Assembly (NCBI GenBank): GCA_964510065.1
Contig: CAZEAC010000007.1
Span: 25,492 to 89,491, forward strand
Origin: CAZEAC01 sp964510065
GTDB lineage: Bacteria > Bdellovibrionota_C > UBA2361 > CAIXSY01
Length of the DNA: 64,000 bases
Direction of reading: 5' to 3'
The position numbers and the translations under genes were made by a program. Of this stretch, positions 8,912 through 16,847 are shown in pieces (within the stretch, counting starts at the first letter, position 1; every line of letters begins with the position of its first letter). The notes beneath the pieces are model-generated. The model saw only the letters and a list, made by a program, of their open reading frames with translations. It was not told the origin of the DNA and did not search any database.

Positions 8912-9826
8912 CTATGCCAGTTCTCCGACGTGACTTATTCGTCTTGTAGAGGCTGTCTTTTCGATAAAAATGAATAGATTGACGGTCTCCAGGATCGCTT
9001 CGCGCGAGAGCTTTACTCCCGATTCTAGAACCAAATGCTCAAGACGGGTGAGCGCTTTCTGAGCGGAATCAGCGTGAATGGTGGCGCAACCTCCAGGGTG
9101 GCCTGTGTTCCAAGCTTTAATCAGATCTAGGGCTTCGGCACCGCGCACTTCGCCAACTACGATCCTATCCGGGCGTAGTCGTAACGTTGCCTTTAGCAAA
9201 TCTCTCATTGATGTTTGGCCATCTTTGGTGCGCAGGGCAACGGAGTCCAATGCGCTGCATTGCAGCTCTTGAGTGTCTTCAAGGATGACAATTCGATCTC
9301 CTGTTTGTGCGACCAGGTCGAGAATGGCATTCGCCAGAGTAGTCTTGCCGGAGCCGGTGCCCCCCACAATTAGGATATTTTTCCTTTCAATGACTGCCTG
9401 TCGAATTCTCTGCGCATGCGCCGTGGAGAGAATGTGCTGCGTTACATAATCATCAATCGTAAATACCTTAAGTGCCTTCTTACGGATTGAAAAGCTTGGC
9501 GCTTGAGCTATCGGCGGGAGTACACCTTGAAAACGCGACCCTGACCCCGGCAGCTCTGCACTTAGTAGCGGTGAGTCTTTATTGCATGTCACGCCGATGC
9601 TGCTGGCAACTATGAAAATCACGCGCTCGGCGTCCGCTGGGGATAGGTCATGCCCAGTATAGCATCTACCTGTGCCAAGCTGATCGATCCATAGTTTCCC
9701 GTCTGGGTTAAGCATAAGCTCAATCACTGTGGGATCTAACAGATACGCGCCAGCCGCTGCTCCGAAAGCAGTTGCCAGCATCGCTGTTAAACGATCATTC
9801 CCTTCCTGTGAAAGATATGAACTCAC
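8912..9826 (-). CDS. trbB: TrbB/VirB11-type secretion ATPase
   Basis: This is the cytoplasmic hexameric ATPase that drives pilus assembly and DNA transfer in type IV secretion. The 304-residue protein has an N-terminal domain, the Walker A motif GGTGSGKTT (residues 155-163), the Asp/His boxes around VILEDTQEL, and the LRPDRIVVGEVRG signature. It starts with GTG at 9826, directly after the upstream stop, with AGGAGAAC as ribosome site. In RP4 trbB heads the trb operon; here it lies 15 kb from trbC in a separate unit. Confidence 0.93.
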   Translation of the reverse strand: MSSYLSQEGNDRLTAMLATAFGAAAGAYLLDPTVIELMLNPDGKLWIDQLGTGRCYTGHDLSPADAERVIFIVASSIGVTCNKDSPLLSAELPGSGSRFQGVLPPIAQAPSFSIRKKALKVFTIDDYVTQHILSTAHAQRIRQAVIERKNILIVGGTGSGKTTLANAILDLVAQTGDRIVILEDTQELQCSALDSVALRTKDGQTSMRDLLKATLRLRPDRIVVGEVRGAEALDLIKAWNTGHPGGCATIHADSAQKALTRLEHLVLESGVKLSREAILETVNLFIFIEKTASTRRISHVGELA

Positions 9827-10042
9827 TTAGTTCTCCTGCATGCATGCGGCCCAAAGAGGCTTAATATTGCCGCGAAGCTTTTTGTACTCAATTAACGCCT
9901 CAAGGATTATAGGCAATGCTTTTTCCTTTTGGCCGGTAAAGTAAGCCAGCTCTTTGAGCATCTTGTCTCGGTTTTTTAGTTGACGCAGCGTGAACAGATC
10001 ACAGAGCGATTCGAGCATTTCTCCAATTTCTTCATCGGTCAT
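9827..10042 (-). CDS. Small hypothetical protein in the trbB transcription unit
   Basis: The 71-residue product starts at ATG 10042 after a strong GGAGGTG. It is predicted helical and charged, with no signal peptide. It contains a heptad-like stretch (EMLESLCDLFTLRQLKNRDKMLKEL), which I cannot assign to a family. Its stop codon directly precedes the trbB start, so the two are coupled. It is probably a cytoplasmic partner in transfer. Confidence 0.65.
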   Translation of the reverse strand: MTDEEIGEMLESLCDLFTLRQLKNRDKMLKELAYFTGQKEKALPIILEALIEYKKLRGNIKPLWAACMQEN

Positions 10043-10054
10043 GATACACCTCCG

Positions 10055-11179
10055 CTAATAACCATTTACACGTTGACGTTTTGGGACGAGATTAAAGCAG
10101 ACTCCGTATGCTGCTTGCGCCGAGTAAAGATCAAAGCTGGCTTTGCCACCCTTTAGGACCCGGCCTATCGGCGTGCGGGTAAGAATGCGTCCTTTGTACG
10201 GAACCAGATCTCCAACTTTCAGGGCTGTCGTGGATCTCGGCTTGCTCATCTGCCATCGAGTAACGGCATGGTTCTGGCCACAGAACGAACCGAGAAAGCT
10301 CATTAGGAGAATTGGTTCTGGGGCATATTTCCCGTCCGACTTAGGTTTGATGCTTGCCGCTTTGTCTCCAGAAAACTGGTATTCATTTGCTTGAAGAGAG
10401 ATTTGAACGATGGGGTAGTCGACCTTTGAGACGTGAGAAAGATCGATATCAATGGCAACGAGATAACGAGTATTCTTAGCGCGACACGAATCTCTCTGAA
10501 TGAGTGCCGAGAATTTCTTTAACGTTGAAACAGGTGCTTCTATTAGAGACAGGTAAGCTGTCCGAAAGTGCGAAGTGGGTTCGTTGATTGCCTGAAGCAA
10601 GCTGCAGATGGGATTCTTTTCAGGATCGCAGGCTTCGGCACCACCAAAATAATTGTTGACCAAATAGCCACAAACTTGATCTCGACTCCAAGTGCCTCCG
10701 TATGTCGCTGATAGCGCTTGACCGATGGCGGTTAATTCCTCCTCTGAAAATAGATTACAAAGAGGATCGTTTGAAGAGGGGCGATCGATTGGAGGAACGT
10801 CATCGTTTTCAGAACTGCTTTCACCGGGCGCAAAATCGACACAGGTTTGATTGTCTTTTTCAACCTGCTTTTCATTTCGCAGAGGAACTTTCCAGAATGA
10901 ATGTTTGTCTATTAGCTGTTGGCCTTCAGACTTAGTAAGCAACGCCTCTCGTACTGTTAAGCGGGCATTCGCAGGCATTCGGGCTTGAATCGCAAGCGCG
11001 CTCGATTGATTGCCTTTTGTGACAGTGTAAAAGGTCACAAGCGGTGTTAATTCAGGGTTCACCTGCATCTGCACTCGTGTTCCGTCCAATTTGATGCGGA
11101 TGGTTTCCGCATGCACTATTGAGACCGAAATAGTCATGCTGAGCAGGACTGAAATGATGCCGAGAATCTTCTTAATCAT
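10055..11179 (-). CDS. Exported protein of the conjugation block, family not recognised
   Basis: The 374-residue protein has a clear signal peptide (about residues 1-24, ending VHA) and ATG 11179 with AGGT upstream. About ten Cys are scattered through the mature part, suggesting disulfides, with an acidic Ser/Glu/Asp linker near residues 115-135. The last 60 residues (VGDLVPYKGRILTRTPIGR onwards) look like a compact beta domain. It lies between the TraF-type peptidase and the trbB unit, so a role in the mating channel, pilus or surface contact is likely. No known Tra/Trb family comes to mind. Confidence 0.7.
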   Translation of the reverse strand: MIKKILGIISVLLSMTISVSIVHAETIRIKLDGTRVQMQVNPELTPLVTFYTVTKGNQSSALAIQARMPANARLTVREALLTKSEGQQLIDKHSFWKVPLRNEKQVEKDNQTCVDFAPGESSSENDDVPPIDRPSSNDPLCNLFSEEELTAIGQALSATYGGTWSRDQVCGYLVNNYFGGAEACDPEKNPICSLLQAINEPTSHFRTAYLSLIEAPVSTLKKFSALIQRDSCRAKNTRYLVAIDIDLSHVSKVDYPIVQISLQANEYQFSGDKAASIKPKSDGKYAPEPILLMSFLGSFCGQNHAVTRWQMSKPRSTTALKVGDLVPYKGRILTRTPIGRVLKGGKASFDLYSAQAAYGVCFNLVPKRQRVNGY

Positions 11180-11260
11180 AGTTTACCTCACGAAGGGATA
11201 TGTTTCGTGTGAGAATATTCTCAAAACATATTTGCTGGTGGCTGCGATGAGAGGAAAGAA

Positions 11261-11270
11261 GAATTCCAAC
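11261..11270. promoter_or_regulatory. GAATTCCAAC motif upstream of the exported protein gene
   Basis: An exact copy of the decamer GAATTCCAAC lies 82 bases upstream of the gene starting at 11179, and is preceded by GCGATGAGAGGAAAGAA. The same decamer is found upstream of two other ICE genes, and variants before two more. Operator function is inferred. Confidence 0.4.
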
Positions 11271-11280
11271 TAGAAGGCAT

Positions 11281-11796
11281 TTACCAAGTCAGAAGCGGTG
11301 TTGCTGTGCCGATTACGGACGAACGCTGAATTGGGCCAAAGTAGCGGCTATCGAAGGAATCCTTAGAGACTGTGCTCAGGGCGAATATCTCTTTGGGCTT
11401 CAAAGTTAGGCAGCCTCGTGGATGGTGAAGTGGAAGCCCTCTGGCATCGAAATCTTTCATCGTGGCGATCTTTCGGCTGTTAGCCAGCATTCGATGTGCA
11501 CTCCAGCACAGGCGTGTTCCTGGCAGAAATGCTACTGGCTTCAGAAACAGGGCACCGGGAATTAGCCAAGCACGATCACGATACTGTCCCGCAACATGTG
11601 CTGGTAAGTAAAATGCAGCTATCTCTCGCTGACTTGGGGCTCGTGAACGCACAAGATAAAATCCACGCGGAAGGCTATCGGTATGATTGATTAGTATCAA
11701 CGGACCAAAAGCCCTCCAGAGAGGGCCTGAGACGAGGAGGCTTACTATGACAAAGCTCGTGAGAATTAATGCCGCCTTTGAGTGAATCGCTAACAT
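11281..11796 (-). CDS. traF: TraF-type (S26) conjugative transfer signal peptidase
   Basis: TraF is a periplasmic-facing peptidase that, in RP4, trims and cyclises the TrbC pilin. The 171-residue protein has an N-terminal membrane helix (about 9-29). The catalytic Ser box is TDSLPRGFY, the Lys box lies in LKPVAFLPGT, and the C-terminal SFDSRYFGPI box is typical of S26 peptidases. No strong ribosome site precedes ATG 11796. Because a TrbC homologue is encoded in the same element, this enzyme is its likely processing partner. Confidence 0.85.
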   Translation of the reverse strand: MLAIHSKAALILTSFVIVSLLVSGPLWRAFGPLILINHTDSLPRGFYLVRSRAPSQREIAAFYLPAHVAGQYRDRAWLIPGALFLKPVAFLPGTRLCWSAHRMLANSRKIATMKDFDARGLPLHHPRGCLTLKPKEIFALSTVSKDSFDSRYFGPIQRSSVIGTATPLLTW

Positions 11797-11851
11797 TTTC
11801 AGAATTTAACATCTTTCTAGTAAAGACGACGGAGGCCGAGAAAGTGGCTGA

Positions 11852-11873
11852 GAATTCCAATTGAGATTCCAAC
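11852..11873. promoter_or_regulatory. Double GAATTCCAA-like motif upstream of traF
   Basis: GAATTCCAAT at 11852-11861 is followed by GATTCCAAC at 11865-11873. The first copy begins 56 bases upstream of the traF start. This is the only place where two copies occur in tandem. Confidence 0.35.
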
Positions 11874-12388
11874 CACTGAATGCCTTACCTGTCATGTAAA
11901 AACTTCTAGCGCCGCTAAATGCCCTTGAGGAAGCAGCTCATGAGCGAATAAGTAACCAAGCTGAATAAATCAGCTCTGTCGCCCGTTGGATAAAGATCGC
12001 CCTGTGACATGCCCTCTGCACCGTCATGTGAGGCGTACCGACTCACTGCTGCAATTTGCTTTCAGGAAATATAGTCTGCCACCCCGTTGCCATGGCGAAC
12101 TTTGGAAGCGTCCATCCTAAGAACACATCAAAATGATCGCCCTAAATCGAATCAAAATTTGCTGAACGCATCCGGCTATTCTAATGGCAAGCGGAATGCT
12201 GATTGTTTTCTTGATCGAAATAGTCCTCGCTGAATTCTTCCACTAGCCGCTTTTACTGTCTGGTCTGTTCGAGATGAGCAGTCGGATCTTACTAGATGGA
12301 CAGAGAGGTAGCTCAGAAGCGCGCTAATACAGGAGCGCCAAGAAAGTTTTCAATCGTCTGCACTTACTTCTTCACATTTCAGGACGCT

Positions 12389-12504
12389 AGCCCTCACGCA
12401 GCAGTATGGAATGTCGCTAGCATCCTTCATGCCAGGCAGGAAACCTGTCATTCAGGCTGACAATTCGCTCCTATTTTTTTGCGGGGAAAAGCTGCGTGAG
12501 GGCT
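12389..12504. repeat. Perfect 14-base inverted repeat in the traF-ardC intergenic region
   Basis: AGCCCTCACGCAGC at 12389-12402 is the exact reverse complement of GCTGCGTGAGGGCT at 12491-12504, with 88 bases between. The right arm lies 80 bases upstream of the ardC start. Without a T-run it is not a terminator; it could be a protein-binding site or part of an oriT. Confidence 0.5.
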
Positions 12505-12585
12505 GCTTAGTTCCTCCCGTTAACGGTTGTTTTCTCAGCACTACGTGAAGAAAAACAAACCCCTTAACTTTAGGAGGAAACAACC

Positions 12586-13380
12586 ATGAAAGTAGAAGAA
12601 GTAAAGAAAATTGCAGACGAACAGATTGAGAAACTTGTCGAGGCGCTCTCACAAGGAAAAAGTGAAGCGCTTCGGAGCTACCTCTCAGCAATGTCCAAGC
12701 TATATAAGTATAGCTTCCGGAACATGCTCCTGATTCTCTCACAAAGACCAGATGCCACTAATGTGGCGGGCTTTAAGACGTGGAAGAAGCTCGGACGTTG
12801 GGTCAAGAAAGGAGAAAAAGGAATCGCAATCATCGTGCCCCTTGCCATCAGAAAGGCCGAAGGAGAATTTTCAGAAGACGAGCAAATGTTGATTCGATTT
12901 AAAGCGAGTCACGTCTTCGACGTATCTCAAACAGATGGAGAGACGCTTCCAGAACTCGCCAAGGCAGCCGGAGACCCCGGACAGCACCTTGATACTCTGA
13001 AAGCATTAATTGCGGCACACAACGTGAGTCTGGAGTACACTCCATATCTTGACGGTGCAGACGGCATGTCACGAGGCGGAGCAATAGTGCTCAAGAGCGG
13101 GCTCGACAGAGCTGAGGAATTCTCAGTTTTGGTTCACGAATTCGCTCACGAACTGCTCCATCAAGGCGAGAAGCGCGGCGATAAAAAGAAGCTTGTACGT
13201 GAGACAGAAGCTGAGGCAGTCGCTTCAGTGGTCTCGGAAGCAATCGGAATTTCGGCCACCTCCTCAGCCTCAGACTACATCCAGCTCTACCAGGGCGATG
13301 TCGAAACTCTGAAAGCTTCGCTGGATGCGATTCAAAAGGCGGCAACGACAATTCTCGCGGGAATTTTTCCGGAGGCGTAA
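12586..13380 (+). CDS. ArdC-like antirestriction protein (ssDNA-binding plus metallopeptidase domain)
   Basis: ArdC-type proteins protect incoming DNA from host restriction during conjugation. The 264-residue protein has the N-terminal ArdC/DUF1738-like domain (about 10-115; YSFRNMLLILSQRP and GFKTWKKLGRWVKKGEKG). A C-terminal IrrE-like metallopeptidase domain has HEFAH at residues 184-188, followed by the third-ligand region ETEAEAVA. A strong AGGAGG precedes ATG 12586. It is transcribed away from the transfer genes and ends at an intrinsic terminator, so it may be expressed alone on entry. Confidence 0.85.
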   Translation: MKVEEVKKIADEQIEKLVEALSQGKSEALRSYLSAMSKLYKYSFRNMLLILSQRPDATNVAGFKTWKKLGRWVKKGEKGIAIIVPLAIRKAEGEFSEDEQMLIRFKASHVFDVSQTDGETLPELAKAAGDPGQHLDTLKALIAAHNVSLEYTPYLDGADGMSRGGAIVLKSGLDRAEEFSVLVHEFAHELLHQGEKRGDKKKLVRETEAEAVASVVSEAIGISATSSASDYIQLYQGDVETLKASLDAIQKAATTILAGIFPEA

Positions 13381-13395
13381 GCCTCTCCGTCTCAG

Positions 13396-13415
13396 GCCCT
13401 CTTCGGAGGGCTTTT
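13396..13415 (+). terminator. Intrinsic terminator after the ardC-like gene
   Basis: GCCCTC, a TTCG loop and GAGGGC are followed by TTTT, 16 bases after the ardC stop. The tetraloop stem is a standard strong terminator. The convergent gene on the other strand ends directly beside it at 13416. Confidence 0.85.
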
Positions 13416-14048
13416 CTATGCCCGTTTCACTTTTACCGCTAGCAACGCTTCTTCAAGAGGAAGAGCAAGCTGCACGGCAGGTGCTTGCCACTGCTTCTCA
13501 ATCGCCCCAAGGCAGCGAGAGATAGACACTTCATCGTCAATCCGTTGATTGTCGAGCATGATCACTACTGCGCTTGCGGGCAGGAGCTTTTCATTCAGCG
13601 AAATCATGACTGGCCCACAACGTCGACGGCCAGGATTTGAACGCGCTAAAACTCGACGACTCAAAGAATCCCCGCGTACGTTTGCGCCAAATAGATCAAG
13701 CCAGGCGTTTTGCTTATAGATTGAAGCGTCAAGCGACGCTGCCATCGTGCCCTTACTACCTTCAAGTAGGGGTTCATCTTTGGGTAGGTTAAGGCGTTCC
13801 CGTCGCACCGCCTTCAGCATTAAAGTCGCGAGCGCTTGCACGGCAGAGGTCCATTGAAATGTGGCTGTCGTGTTGAAGGCACCACCTGTTTTTCCGCGCA
13901 CGGCCACTATCGGTGTGTCGATGAGAGGTGAACGAAAGGCTGTTTTGACCAGCTCGACGCGCCCCTCGCTGCTAAACCAGAGCGTAAGTTGAGTTTCAGA
14001 ATCATTGCGTACTAATTTGAGTTGCGGCGCTTTTATTTCTGCAGGCAT
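13416..14048 (-). CDS. Hypothetical ICE protein
   Basis: The 210-residue product has GGGAG in front of ATG 14048. It has no signal peptide or membrane helix. It is beta-rich in the N-terminal half and has an Arg-rich segment near the middle (SRRVLARSNPGRRRCGP), which could contact nucleic acid. I do not recognise the family. It converges on the ardC-like gene. The clean ribosome site and the length of the open frame support it as a real gene. Confidence 0.6.
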   Translation of the reverse strand: MPAEIKAPQLKLVRNDSETQLTLWFSSEGRVELVKTAFRSPLIDTPIVAVRGKTGGAFNTTATFQWTSAVQALATLMLKAVRRERLNLPKDEPLLEGSKGTMAASLDASIYKQNAWLDLFGANVRGDSLSRRVLARSNPGRRRCGPVMISLNEKLLPASAVVIMLDNQRIDDEVSISRCLGAIEKQWQAPAVQLALPLEEALLAVKVKRA

Positions 14049-14526
14049 GATACGACTCCCAGTAGTGGCCTGAAAGCGAGGAGGGTCTTACTTAAGGACC
14101 GAAAGCTTCTGCAGATAGGCACTCGCAGTTACCCTCTTCTCGGTCAGACTCGGATTTTCAACGTCCTTCCTGCTTGTAGTATAGAGCAATAATCGTGCCG
14201 TGAAATCAAACATGATTTGTATAAGAAAATCAGCATATAATATTTTGGTGGTGAGGCAGAATGCATCAGAGGTGGGGCAACTTGCAACAGTTCATGATTA
14301 TCGTAAGGCCATGTGCCAGGGTATTCGGGTTCCAATGATAGTATCAGGGAGATGTATCGAAAGTTTACTGTAGGACGAATGGCGAAGTGCTATAAATTGA
14401 GATTTTGTTAGACTAAATACGGATCGAATCTACATTTTTTAAAACCCGCAATCAACACCTAGCCTCAGGGCTCCTGCTTCTACATCTCTCCGGTAGGCAG
14501 GGATCAAGTTAAAAGGTAAGCAGCAC
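14049..14526. other. Intergenic region without a convincing gene
   Basis: About 480 AT-rich bases separate the hypothetical gene at 13416-14048 from the AbiEi/DUF5677 module. A 53-codon plus-strand frame at 14212-14373 has no ribosome site or recognisable content. I see no repeat or RNA gene. Confidence 0.4.
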
Positions 14527-15414
14527 TTACTCTTGCTTTTTTCTTCTAATTTTTTCTAAGCCGTATTCGAGCAGAATATGCTTTGGAGCATCTTCAAGGT
14601 ATCGAACGATCTTAGTGAAAGAGTCTATGCTTTTTGACAAAGAGAAGATTTTCGCGACGATCAAAAGCACTTCAAGATATATTTGACGAGTGAGCTTTAA
14701 CGCGATTCCATATAGGCTCTCTAAGGCACTGTCAGAGAGGTTCGCATAGGCAGAGTTGCCGCTGTGGGCATAAGAACAGAGCAATGAATATATTTCTAGA
14801 TATTCCTGCTCATAGATCGGCCCAAATCTTTTTGATCTATCTGCTACGGAGAGTCCTGACCAATGATGTGGCCAACGAAGTTTTCCCTTTGCATCTCTCC
14901 CCCAAAGAGATTCAACTTTCCTTTCAATGGTCGCTACCTTTCCTGGTGTATCAACAAATTCTTTGCGAGTTTTAGCATCGAAAAAGGAGTTTTTATCGAG
15001 ACCAAGATTTTTCTTTTGCAGCTCAACGAGTTTTCTGGCTTTCTTGAATCGATCTACTTGAGCAAAGGCTCCGAACTGGTCCAAGGTTTGTTGAGGTAAG
15101 TTGGGAGCGCAAAGAATTTTCATGTCGAGGAGAAGCTCAAAAAGAGTGCGGGCATTCCCGGCCACAGCCACAAAATCCAATTTGTTATTGAGCCGGGTCC
15201 CTGAACTTGCAAGTGAGTGAGCGAGATAAAATAGGCCAAGTATGGCTTCCTCGACTTGTTTAAAGTTCAGTTGACCATTCAGCACAGGAATAATTTCCTT
15301 CTGAGCAAACTCCACAGATTGTGAAAGTCCATCATGATAGGCACTTAAAAGTTCATGCTGGGTGAAATCCGGAATATATGGAGAAGTCGGAATATTTTTT
15401 ATCTTATTGTTCAT
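14527..15414 (-). CDS. DUF5677-like protein paired with an AbiEi-type antitoxin
   Basis: The 295-residue product begins at ATG 15414, which overlaps the upstream stop as ATGA. A later in-frame start would not overlap, and an earlier one at 15477 would lie deep inside the upstream gene. The protein is largely helical. Its central part (ARTLFELLLDMKIL, HHWSGLSVADRSKR, YSLLCSYAHSG) resembles DUF5677 proteins, which often lie in defence islands. In AbiE systems this position is held by the AbiEii nucleotidyltransferase toxin; no nucleotidyltransferase GS...D motif is seen here. The protein may therefore be an unrelated toxin or effector. Function is unknown. Confidence 0.65.
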   Translation of the reverse strand: MNNKIKNIPTSPYIPDFTQHELLSAYHDGLSQSVEFAQKEIIPVLNGQLNFKQVEEAILGLFYLAHSLASSGTRLNNKLDFVAVAGNARTLFELLLDMKILCAPNLPQQTLDQFGAFAQVDRFKKARKLVELQKKNLGLDKNSFFDAKTRKEFVDTPGKVATIERKVESLWGRDAKGKLRWPHHWSGLSVADRSKRFGPIYEQEYLEIYSLLCSYAHSGNSAYANLSDSALESLYGIALKLTRQIYLEVLLIVAKIFSLSKSIDSFTKIVRYLEDAPKHILLEYGLEKIRRKKQE

Positions 15415-15998
15415 TGGATCGCTTCTAGATAGGGGCGCATGACGTTTGTAACTCGACAAACTTGTGCATATTTCCAAAGCGTATCCATATTGATGCGCTT
15501 AGCTGCCCAAGCTTCCTTAAGCGCTTCAAGCGCCACATCAAGGCCGATTTTATTTCTATACTTGAAGCAGTCGACAATTGTTTTTTCGACAGAGTAAATT
15601 GCAACCTTCCGACCTTCAATTTCATGATACTCAATGCCTTCAACGAGCGCTTGTCCTGAGGCGCGCATTATTCTAAGCGGAGGATATTGTAGGCGAGGCT
15701 TACGCGCCCGCACGTTAAGGGTGATCCATACTTCGCGTGGGCTTTGAGTGCCGATGCCATGGAATTGTAGCGCTGACAGCAGCGATATTATCGCGTGAGG
15801 TATTCTTGTAGATACTTCAACAAGCGAATGATGCTCGGAAGGTTCTAGCGACAGCAGGCGATACAGCCCGCGCCCTGGGCGCTCAAGCACACCCTGATGC
15901 ACGAGTTCAGCTAGGAGGCCTCTCGGTGCTTTGATCTCCCTCGGCCTGAATACTCCTAGTTTCTGTGCAGTAGTGATAATCTGTTCTCTGTACTCCAT
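15411..15998 (-). CDS. AbiEi-family (type IV toxin-antitoxin) antitoxin/regulator
   Basis: AbiEi proteins are antitoxins of the AbiE abortive-infection systems and repress their own operon. The 195-residue protein has an N-terminal winged-helix domain (residues 1-48; RPREIKAPRGLLAELVHQGV, ERPGRGLYRL). It continues with the family's central and C-terminal parts (VSTRIPHAIISLLSALQFHG, YSVEKTIVDCFKYRNKIG). Its stop overlaps the start of the DUF5677-like gene, so they form a two-gene operon. Three ATTATG repeats directly upstream could be its operator. The ribosome site is weak. Confidence 0.85.
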   Translation of the reverse strand: MEYREQIITTAQKLGVFRPREIKAPRGLLAELVHQGVLERPGRGLYRLLSLEPSEHHSLVEVSTRIPHAIISLLSALQFHGIGTQSPREVWITLNVRARKPRLQYPPLRIMRASGQALVEGIEYHEIEGRKVAIYSVEKTIVDCFKYRNKIGLDVALEALKEAWAAKRINMDTLWKYAQVCRVTNVMRPYLEAIQ

Positions 15999-16005
15999 AA
16001 ACTTT

Positions 16006-16030
16006 ATTATGCATTATGTTGCTAATTATG
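16006..16030. promoter_or_regulatory. Three ATTATG direct repeats upstream of the abiEi-like gene
   Basis: ATTATG occurs at 16006-16011, 16013-16018 and 16025-16030, 8 to 32 bases before the abiEi-like start at 15998, in an AT-rich stretch. AbiEi proteins bind repeats in their own promoters, so this is a plausible autoregulatory operator. The assignment is inferred. Confidence 0.4.
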
Positions 16031-16060
16031 TACAGTTAATAACATATTGTATTCTATGCC

Positions 16061-16441
16061 CTAACGCATTGAATAGATAAAGAATATGTTTGCCTTTCGG
16101 CACTTATCTGATCTCTTTTGGGACTTAAAATCAAGATTAATAGCCTCAGCAGTGTCGTTCAGCACAATGTATGCTCCTGAAATTTTGGCACTAATTTGTT
16201 TGTCATTAGTGCCGTCTTTAGCGCGCACTTTCCGCTTTTTGAACTGAGATTCATCAAGCACCTGAACGAATGTTTGCACGCCGTCGTCGAAGGCTTGCAC
16301 TAGGCCGCAGCTCGCATCAGCTTCAACTGCATAGTTGAAGCGATAGCGTCCGATGCGCTCATCTTCCTTTTGAACGCGCATGGTTGCACATCCACTGAGA
16401 AAGATAAGCGCGGCTAGAAATTTACTACCAGGGGATGTCAT
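16061..16441 (-). CDS. TrbH/VirB7-like lipoprotein with VirB9-tail-like motif
   Basis: Starting at ATG 16441, inside the end of ssb, the 126-residue product has a lipoprotein signal with lipobox LSGC (Cys17). The mature part contains FDDGVQTFVQVLD and SGAYIVLNDTAEAINLDF, a layout like the C-terminal domain of the TrbG/VirB9 protein of this element (FDDGERTFFQMP, GDYYIVDRLIEEAELRIG). As the last gene of the trb operon and a small lipoprotein, it most probably fills the TrbH/VirB7 position in the outer-membrane core. This is inference from context and pattern. Confidence 0.55.
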   Translation of the reverse strand: MTSPGSKFLAALIFLSGCATMRVQKEDERIGRYRFNYAVEADASCGLVQAFDDGVQTFVQVLDESQFKKRKVRAKDGTNDKQISAKISGAYIVLNDTAEAINLDFKSQKRSDKCRKANIFFIYSMR

Positions 16442-16838
16442 CACATTCCTGATCCTCCGTTTGAGCAATGAAGGTCTCTGCATTTGGTTCGGGCGTAATG
16501 TCTCTTTTTGGCTTTGGTCCCAAAAACTGAATTACATTTGCAACGACCTGATGAGAATAGCGATCATCGCCATCTTTGTCTCTCCACTTCTGTGACTGAC
16601 TGCGTCCTTCGACAAAAATTTGTCTGCCTTTGTGTAGGTACTTGGCGCATGTTTCTGCCAAGACGCCGAAGCATACGATGTTGTGCCATTCAGTGCGCAC
16701 GGTGGGTGTATCGTCTTCGCCTGAGAAGGTGCGGCTTGTTGCGATACTGAAATCGCACACCGGCTTTTTACTCTCCGTAACTCGAAGCTGTGGATCAGCC
16801 CCCAAATTTCCAATCAGTATTACTTTATTAACACTCAT
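16425..16838 (-). CDS. ssb: Single-stranded DNA-binding protein
   Basis: The 137-residue protein has the OB-fold signature of bacterial SSB (MSVNKVILIGNLGADP, EWHNIVCFG, KGRQIFVEGR) and ends in DDIPW. This matches the acidic C-terminal tip DDIPF/W by which SSB recruits partner proteins. AGGAGAAT precedes ATG 16838. It lies nine bases after trbI, inside the mating-pair operon, so it would be made together with the channel and could coat transferred strands. Conjugative elements often carry an ssb, but seldom in this position. Confidence 0.93.
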   Translation of the reverse strand: MSVNKVILIGNLGADPQLRVTESKKPVCDFSIATSRTFSGEDDTPTVRTEWHNIVCFGVLAETCAKYLHKGRQIFVEGRSQSQKWRDKDGDDRYSHQVVANVIQFLGPKPKRDITPEPNAETFIAQTEDQECDDIPW

Positions 16839-16847
16839 ACTATTCTC

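Larger units (their letters stand above)
11797..12585. other. Non-coding region between traF and ardC; candidate transfer origin or control region
   Basis: About 790 bases hold no convincing gene. The region separates divergent genes and contains two GAATTCCAA-like motifs (11852-11873), a perfect 14-base inverted repeat (12389-12402 and 12491-12504), and the ardC promoter and ribosome site. Its size, position among transfer genes and lack of coding make it the best place in the window for oriT. No relaxase gene is available to predict the nick site. Confidence 0.4.

Noticed and set aside
14212..14373. A 53-codon plus-strand frame in the gap before the AbiEi module
   Set aside because: No ribosome site, no signal or domain pattern; probably chance.
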